Below are positions 57,853 through 64,000 of a DNA stretch of 64,000 bases, piece by piece (within the stretch, counting starts at the first letter, position 1; every line of letters starts with the position of its first letter). Source of the DNA: Aotearoamyces nothofagi (taxonomy: Eukaryota; Ascomycota; Leotiomycetes; Leotiales; Tympanidaceae); assembly GCA_015345905.1 (NCBI GenBank), contig JADDTR010000036.1:63219-127218 (forward strand). Reading direction: 5' to 3'. The position numbers and the translations under genes were made by a program. The notes below the pieces were generated by a model. That model was not told where the DNA came from, did no database searches, and saw only the letters and a list, made by a program, of their open reading frames with translations.

Positions 57853-58561
57853 CTACAGCCCCGTTTTCAGCGTCTCCAAGCCGGCATAAACCTCGCCGGC
57901 ACCCTGTCCCAGCCTCCTCTCGACGACCGCCCAGTTCACGATCGTCCAGACGCCCTTCACGTAGCCGGCCTTGTCGTTCAGGTACTGCAGGTAGTACGCG
58001 TGCTCCCACATGTCGATGCCGAGCAGCGGCTTCTTCCCCTTGGGCGTGATGTCCTGGTCCTTGGTCGTGACGATCTCCAGGCTGCCGCTGTCGGCATCCT
58101 GCACCAGCCAGCCCCAGCCGCTGCCCTTGATGCTCAGCAGGACGGCGGTGAAGCGGTCGGTGAAGGACGCGATGCTGCCGAAGCGCGCGGTGAGCGCCGC
58201 GTAGAGGGCCGCGTGGCGAGAGGGGGATGGGAGGATCGAGGTGGGGGAAGATTTGGGCGAGAGGTTGGCCCAGAAGAGCGTGTGGTTTATGTGTCCGCCG
58301 GCGTTGAAGTTGATGGCTGCCTGGAGATGGAGCGTCTCGACAATGTCAGAGGAGGAGCTTGCGGTCGCTTGCGCGGCGAGGGCGGCGTTGAGATTGTTGA
58401 CGTATGCTTGGTGGTGTTTAGAGTGATGGAGCGTCATGATCTGCTCGGAGATGACGGGCTCGAGTGCCTGTAGTATGTCAATCGAGGTCGCAGGGTCGAG
58501 GAGGAAGACGCACGTTGTAAGCATAAGGAAGCTTGGGGAGTGTATATTTCGGGGCTGCCAT
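57853..58561 (-). CDS. Mn/Fe superoxide dismutase without mitochondrial presequence
   Basis: Two exons (58561-58514, 58467-57853) give 220 residues. The protein begins MAAPKYTLPKLPYAYNALEP, directly at the SOD domain, with no basic leader, so cytosolic location is predicted. Metal ligands are present: His in TLHHSKHHQAYVNN, His in GGHINHTLFW, and Asp and His in GIDMWEHAYYLQY. GSGWGWLV and the terminal WAVVERRL helix fit. The motif GIDMWEHAYY is of the Mn type. The enzyme converts superoxide to peroxide and oxygen. The 46-base intron begins GTGCGT; without splicing the frame would start at an unconserved Met at 58524. Cytosolic Mn-SODs are known in some fungi, such as Candida Sod3. Confidence 0.95.
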
Positions 58562-60120
58562 ATTTGCTAATATTGAGAGAATGGGTTTGCAGTATTCAGA
58601 GAGTTCAAAGTAGAGAGTTCAAAGTAGATGGGATTATGAGATAGGATTATGAGAAAGGATGATGAGAAAAGATGATGAGAAAGGACGATTATAGAGTTGA
58701 GAATAAACTTGGGTGACGGCTCTCATCCCACATTACGACATCGCATGGCCTGATATTGCCCCACATGGCTCGCATTCCGAGATCACATTCAAAATCAAAG
58801 AGAGTGGGACTTGGCTGTACTGGCTTTATGATGACTGATAATTATAAGTGATGTAGGGGAGACATTTGTTGTACTGTGGTTTGCACATACGCAAGGTTGG
58901 ATAGATACCTTGGTGGATAAAGTTCATGCCGTAGTCGATGCGAGAACCTAAACAACTCAAACTTGCTCGTCATCCTTGTTAACAAGACAGCAGATCTGAT
59001 GAGATATTGCGCATGTTTGCGATTGTTGATTTTTCAATAATCCATTAGTTAGTGTCCATTAGTTAATAAAAATGATGATAAGAACTCTTGAGCACCTCGT
59101 GGACTTTAGGGTATAAAGTAGCCTTGCTGGTCCCAATTGGTCTTCAATATACTGCACCTGTCCTAAGAAACGCCATCTTCTCAAGGCCAATCGTAATAAT
59201 CCGAATAGGCCATCCTCGGGGACTGAGAAACGGAGTAAAATAAGAGAAGTGGACTTTGAGAAGAATCACCATGTGTGGCGACAGCAACTTACCTCCAGCC
59301 CCCGAGGGAGCCGGGGGGGTCGCAGTAATCCAGCCCGTGAGAACAGCTCCTCAACAGCCGCATGAATATTTGACACCAGGTGGCTGCATTCTTATATTTT
59401 CGAATCCAGAGCCTCTAGATAGGGGTACTGAAGTTACATGCAAACCTCCGAACTTCGAGAAATCGGCTGGCTTTGGACGAGTTGAAGGATTGGAAGTGCA
59501 CATACAGTATGTTTATTCTGCCATTCCGTACCATTCTGAGGCCACCAGCGACGACTTCACTCCTTGATTCGCATGGATATAAAAAGTGGGCGTCATAGAG
59601 ACTCACTGACTCTACCTAGCAAGTATGGACACTTCAACGAAAGTGTCGACCAAGGCTTAGAGATCGTGGATAATCCAGTAATCCACGTCTTGGCCCTGAA
59701 CAGCAGTGAATTATCAGGTAGTACCCAGGCTCCGGTAAAGAACCGCAGGCTGTGCCTGTGCGTCAGCGACGACGGGGTGATGGGACGTGGAGTGTCGATA
59801 CTGCACAGCGGAAGGAGGATTGGGTATGGAGTCATAGGACGGGACTGGAAACGAGAAGACTTAAATTCGCCGAGTAGATGACTCTTGAGATGATGAATGG
59901 AGAAGTTGCAGGCTTACTCTCCGGGAGGGGTTGGCAGAAAGGAGAGTCGGTGTCCGGTGCAATGGACCTGGACGCGGGCCAACTCCACGCCAGAACAGCG
60001 TTGATCGCGGGTTTCATAGCCCCATTTCCATAGAATGGCGAGAACTTCCAGCATGACGGGCTATGTTGAGATGTGCAGCTAGGAGGGTATTGGCAGCTCC
60101 ATTCATTCACACTTGTAGAG

Positions 60121-60153
60121 AATAACGAGAATAACGAGAATAACGAGAATAAC
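60121..60153. repeat. AATAACGAG tandem repeat
   Basis: About 3.7 perfect copies of a nine-base unit in the intergenic region upstream of the thioesterase gene. Confidence 0.85.
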
Positions 60154-60301
60154 AAATGGTCTGGATGATGAATCTCGCCGCGGTCCTACGATGCAGACTG
60201 GCGCACAAAACGTGATCAGCTGATCAATATAGGACGGGGCGACTGGGGGAAGAATCCCCGAATCCCCTCATCCTCCCCGCCATGGCAATGATGGAGTAGA
60301 T

Positions 60302-60331
60302 GATGTCGATGTCGATGTCGATGTCGATGTC
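60302..60331. repeat. GATGTC hexamer repeat
   Basis: Five perfect tandem copies of a six-base unit, about 470 bases upstream of the thioesterase start. Confidence 0.85.
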
Positions 60332-60799
60332 CCAACGGCGTCCAGACAGACAATCCCCAGTCCCAACGAAAGCCGGAATTGGCGGTCGCAGGACCCGGAG
60401 GACATGGCAAAGCAGGCAAAGCGGATTATCCAGCCCTCCGCGTGGTGCCTGAAACCCCCTGAAGGGTGCCTGATCGGTGCCCTGAAGTTCCGACGGAGCC
60501 TCGGGCGCCGGACAAGTTACCACATCCAGCAGCAGCGCGTCGGCGCTGGTTATCGCGAAGATGTACAAGTACAAGTGCAGGTACGACGACAAGTACAAGT
60601 ACAAGTACAACGGCAAGTACAACCACACTTACATACGTACTGTACACTGTACATAGATTCACAATCTGCCAGGTTCTCCCCCTCTCGCCATATCCATACG
60701 CAAAGCCGCTTTCTTTGCGTCTTCTTGCGCCGGATCTCCATCTGGTCGCCCGTCCTGCTCTTCCTCTTCCCTGACAAGAAACTCCTCGACGGCCGCACA

Positions 60800-62042
60800 A
60801 TGGCATCCGCAACACGACTGCCTCTCAGGGCCTTCGCGGCCGTGGCAGCAGTCGCAGCCGGCGTAGGCGCCGCAAGCTCTCGCGCACTCATCACGAACTT
60901 CTTCACCGGCCCCGGGAGCCACTCGAGAATAGTGGCGCTGGTGGTCGTGCTTGCGAACTACAAGAACTTCCCCTTCGTCTGGCATGTATGGTCTCTCCCC
61001 CAAACCGCGCGCCAGGGGGTCCGGACAGCCGCCGCGGGATCCAGGCGATCGTGGGCCTCCTCGGCTTGCCCAATGTGATGCGGACGCGATGCTGACAGTC
61101 CCCCCCTCGTAGGTGCGTGTGTGGAATGGCATCCTGGCACACTTCATCCGCGCGGTCCCCATCAGTCCGGAGACTGCTGGCCTCTCGACTTCCTACCCGG
61201 CCCTCTTCCAGCCAACCATCACGTTCTCGCGCGCGCCGCTGACGGAGTGCGATTACAACCTGCACAAGTCGAACAGCACCTACTTCAGCGACCTCGACGT
61301 GTCGCGCTCGCACCTCGTGTGCGCGCTGATGCACGAGGGCATCAAGGCTTTGCAGGATAATCCAGGCGTCGTAGTCGGCCCTGACGGGGAGAGGGCCAAG
61401 GGAAGGTGGTTCATCATGCTAGGCGCCGTGCAGTGCAGTTTCAAGAGGGAGATAAAGCCGTACGAGGGCTACGAGGTGTGGACGCGCCTGCTGTGCTGGG
61501 ACCGCAAGTGGATCTACATGGTCACGCACTTCGTGAAGGCCGGAGCCGTACGGCCGGACGGCTACACGCTCGACGACGGAGCCGGGACGCTGGCCAGCCT
61601 GTTCGGCGGAAAGAAGGCGGGCAAGAAGGCGAAGGAGGCCCTCCCGCACGCAGCCCCCGCCGACGGCAAGACCGCCGCCGACGACAAGACCGCCAACAAG
61701 GCAATCTTCGCCAGCGCCATCTCCAAATACGTCATGAAGCTGGGCCGGCTGACGATCCACCCCGAGGTCGCCATGGACCGGTCCGGGCTGCTGCCTCCCC
61801 GACCCGGCGGCTGGAACACCATGTCCGGCGACGCGGCGCCAGGCGGCCCTGCAGAGGCCAGCACGCCCGCCCCTGCATCCGCGGCCCCAGCCTGCCCCGG
61901 GCCCTGGGACTGGAGGCGCGTGGAGGAGGAGAACGCGCGCGGCATGCGCTATGCCCAGCACTTCGCCGCCCTGGATGGCCTGCTTGAGGAGTTCACGGGC
62001 GAGGACGCGCCGGCGCTGGGCGTCTACAATGATCTGTTTTGA
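60800..62042 (+). CDS. Hot-dog fold thioesterase-like protein (THEM6-type)
   Basis: Two exons (60800-60985, 61113-62042) give 371 residues. The N-terminus has a hydrophobic segment (LRAFAAVAAVAAGVGAASS) that may anchor in a membrane or target mitochondria. FVWHVRVWNGILAHF leads to the acyl-thioesterase-like hot-dog domain with LTECDYNLHKSNSTYFSDLDVSRSHLV, MLGAVQCSFKREIKPYEGYEVWTRLLCWDRKWIYMV-type strands and THFVK, the pattern of fungal THEM6/4HBT_2 proteins. A Lys/Ala-rich loop (GGKKAGKKAKEALPHAAP) and a Pro/Ala-rich linker precede a final helix (GMRYAQHFAALDGL). Its substrate is unknown. The first ATG in frame after the leader is at 60800. Coding bases are very GC-rich. Confidence 0.85.
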
Positions 62043-62494
62043 GCCGAGAGGCCGGACGGCTGGCTACGTGGGCTTGGGACAGGGAGGGTATGCGGTCGAG
62101 CAGATATAGATATAGATATAGATCGGGTGCGGACTGATACCCACGTTTGGTGCGCAGGACTCTAGAAGAGAGCCTCTAGAAGAGAGAGAGAGAGAGAGAG
62201 AAAAAAAACTCGATAACCATGCAAGGACTCGAATTAGAGGTATAAATTAGATGCTTAGAGCTATGTATGTATTATTATATATATGTGTGCGTCTTCTATG
62301 GAGATGCAATGCTGTGGTTCGAGACTATGCACTCGTATCCTGGAATAACAAACGCCGGGCACCCGCAGGCCGCCGAAGACTGGACTGACCAAGGCCGTTA
62401 TCATCACGTCATCCAAACGCCGTCCCATGCTTTAATCTCTGATTTGATGCGAGCCCACCACTGCTCGGAGGTCGAGGTCTGTGCCCGAGCCTCT
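62043..62494. other. Intergenic between convergent genes
   Basis: 450 bases. It has a GATATA repeat at about 62103-62123 and a GA-rich run followed by eight A at about 62180-62208. No gene is supported. Confidence 0.5.
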
Positions 62495-64000
62495 CTAGAC
62501 CATGTCTCCCTCGCCATCCGCAGCCTTGACACCCAGATTCACCACGCCCCTCTCCTTCCTCTCCAGCTCCTCTTGCTCGTGCTGCTGATCCAGCATCTCG
62601 TCCCTGAGCGTCCTCTTCGCGCGTCGCTTGTCGTCGATGGCGTCTCTCCAGGACTTGGCCTTCTCGACGCTAAGCACCAGCCCCAGCGCCGCCACGACCA
62701 AGAAGCCAGCCGAGATGGTGCTGAACCAGCCGACCCCAATAACTTCGACCGCAGGAAGCACGACCGCCGTACCGGCGGCTGCGAAGAAGTACCGCACCAT
62801 GTAGTTCCCGGCGATGACTTCTCCGCCCGAGCTTGGCATGACATCCAGGCAGTACGTGTTGAGACTCGGGAAACAGAAGAGCTGCGCTACGCCCTGGAGG
62901 AACATCATGATGACGGGGAGCGGGATGCCGCCGACCTCCTTCTCGACGCTCCAGCCGTAGATCAGCATGCAGCCCGGTAGCGCGACCCCCATGAACGGGA
63001 TCGCGGAGCGGAGACGGTCTTCGGGGTCGCGCCGGCCGTTGCGTTTGCGGATCCATTTCTTGACAATGTAGTCGGCGTAGCGCCCGCCCATAAAGGTACC
63101 AAGGACGTAGCCGGCGCCGGGAGCGAGATAGAAGAGGCCAGACTGGAGGGGCGAGGTGAGGTTGAAGCGCGGGTTGAGGACGTAGCGGATGGGGGTTAGG
63201 AGCGAGTACATGTTCCAGACGAGGGAGGAGGACGCCAAAGACGTGACGACAAGGTTAGGGTAGCGGAATAGTTTGACGACCCGCCAGGGACTGATCATGC
63301 TGGCTATAGCCGTGACTTTCTTCCCAACTGGCATCCCGACGAGCTTTTCTTTCTTGGCATAGTGGATTGTCTCTGGCAGCAGGAAGTAGGCAGCCACTGT
63401 TGCGACGCCAGCAAGTGCAGTTTGAAGCCAGAAGATTACACGCCAGGATTGGAAGGTCACGATGATGCCGCCGATGAAGGGACCGAGTGCCGGACCGACG
63501 AGAGTGCCGCTCAGGAACCAGCCCATGCCGGTAGCACGCTCGGTGGGACGGTAGATGTCTCCTATGCAGGAGGCACCGACGATAAGAAAGGAGGTGCCTT
63601 CGAAGGCGGTGAGCATACGGAAGATGTAGAAAGCGGCGAGGTTTGGTGCAAGAGCCGTGCCGATCGAACAGGCCGTGAAGAGAACAGCACTCGAAAGACA
63701 CGCCTAGGTGACCGGTCAGTCAGTCACGGGGTATGGGTAGTTGGAGGAATATAAAGCATACCAGTCGACGACCAAAGACTTGGCTCATAGGGCCCCAGAA
63801 CATAGGGCTGATGCCCATAAAGAGCATGTACATGGCGTTGCTGAGATTGATGATGGTCCCCGTTGTACCGTATTCCAAAGCCACCTCTGGCACGGCAGCC
63901 AGCACCGTGGTACTGGAAATGGGAGCCAAAAAGCTGCAGTAGGAGAGCAGTGCTACAATGACGATCTTCCTCGAGGGTGATAGGCGGTCGTAGACCTCGT
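62495..64000 (-). CDS. MFS multidrug-type transporter (5' end cut by window)
   Basis: Two exons are visible (64000-63762 partial, and 63703-62495), giving about 482 residues of a 12- or 14-helix major facilitator. The first exon carries SPSRKIVIVALLSYCSFLAPISSTTVLAAVP (helix 1 region) and NAMYMLFMGISPMFWGPMSQVFGRR, the DHA1 loop 2-3 signature. The second has FLIVGASCIGDIYRPTERATGMGWF and LVGPALGPFIGG (antiporter motif C). WRVIFWLQ and LPETI follow in the next helices, and FMGGRYADY after the central loop. This is the fungal drug:H+ antiporter-1 type (Flr1/Qdr-like). The C-terminus is charged with a Glu-rich helix. Substrate is not predictable. The start codon lies beyond 64000. Confidence 0.93.

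Larger units (their letters stand above)
58562..60799. other. Gene-poor intergenic region with microsatellites
   Basis: About 2.2 kb between divergent SOD and thioesterase genes. Short frames (59256-59567, 59564-59881) have no recognisable domain and are not called. Repeats: AATAACGAG nonamer at 60121-60153, GATGTC hexamer at 60302-60331 and degenerate ACAAGT units at about 60563-60623. Confidence 0.45.

Noticed and set aside
59256-59881. Two consecutive short plus-strand frames
   Set aside because: No domain, and no splice signal that joins them into one protein.

Overview
The window comes from a filamentous ascomycete (Pezizomycotina). Genes are separated and monocistronic. Introns are short (about 45-135 bases), mostly GT-AG, with CTAAC/CTGAC-like branch sites. 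The gene families are typical of moulds: Pth11-like receptor, Sng1 family, caleosin, PLAC8, GH11/12/13/16 enzymes and a fungal beta-tubulin. I see no rRNA, tRNA, CRISPR array or intact transposon. I could support 29 protein genes; two are cut by the window edges (an Mgr3-like gene on the left, an MFS transporter on the right). Exon borders were placed by eye from reading frame, splice motifs and family conservation.

Layout. 0-1.3 kb: a divergent pair, Mgr3-like mitochondrial TPR protein and the heme protein Dap1. 1.7-10.4 kb: a surface-polysaccharide neighbourhood with a cellulose/mixed-linkage-glucan synthase-like GT2, a GPI-type GH12 endoglucanase and a UDP-glucose 6-dehydrogenase. 11.9-20 kb: a tiny Cys-rich protein, an FAD amine oxidase, and two adjacent genes sharing a TPR-like tail. 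21-25 kb: a Pth11-like receptor and copy A of an unnamed conserved fungal family. 25.4-33.6 kb: membrane M20 carboxypeptidase, cyclase-family hydrolase, AIF-like oxidoreductase with an RGG insert, and an Sng1-type membrane protein. 35-42 kb: MYND protein, divergent beta-tubulin, GH13 alpha-glucosidase. 42-46.3 kb: a Cys-rich secreted protein, a repeat-bearing spacer, and copy B of the unnamed family. 47.4-54 kb: GH16, PLAC8, a Thr/Ala-rich surface protein and a GH11 xylanase. 54.5-64 kb: caleosin, methyltransferase, Mn/Fe superoxide dismutase without mitochondrial presequence, hot-dog thioesterase and MFS transporter.

How the genes may work together. The clearest functional grouping is at the left: UDP-glucose is the expected substrate of the GT2 and is oxidised by the neighbouring dehydrogenase to UDP-glucuronate, while the wall-anchored GH12 could trim or release the polymer. 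This resembles the synthase plus endoglucanase pairing of bacterial cellulose operons. Several scattered genes encode plant-wall or fungal-wall hydrolases (GH11, GH12, GH16) and a secreted Cys-rich protein, which suits a plant-associated or litter-degrading lifestyle, but that is inference. The most unusual unnamed material is the two-copy family at 23.5-24.9 kb and 44.5-46.3 kb.
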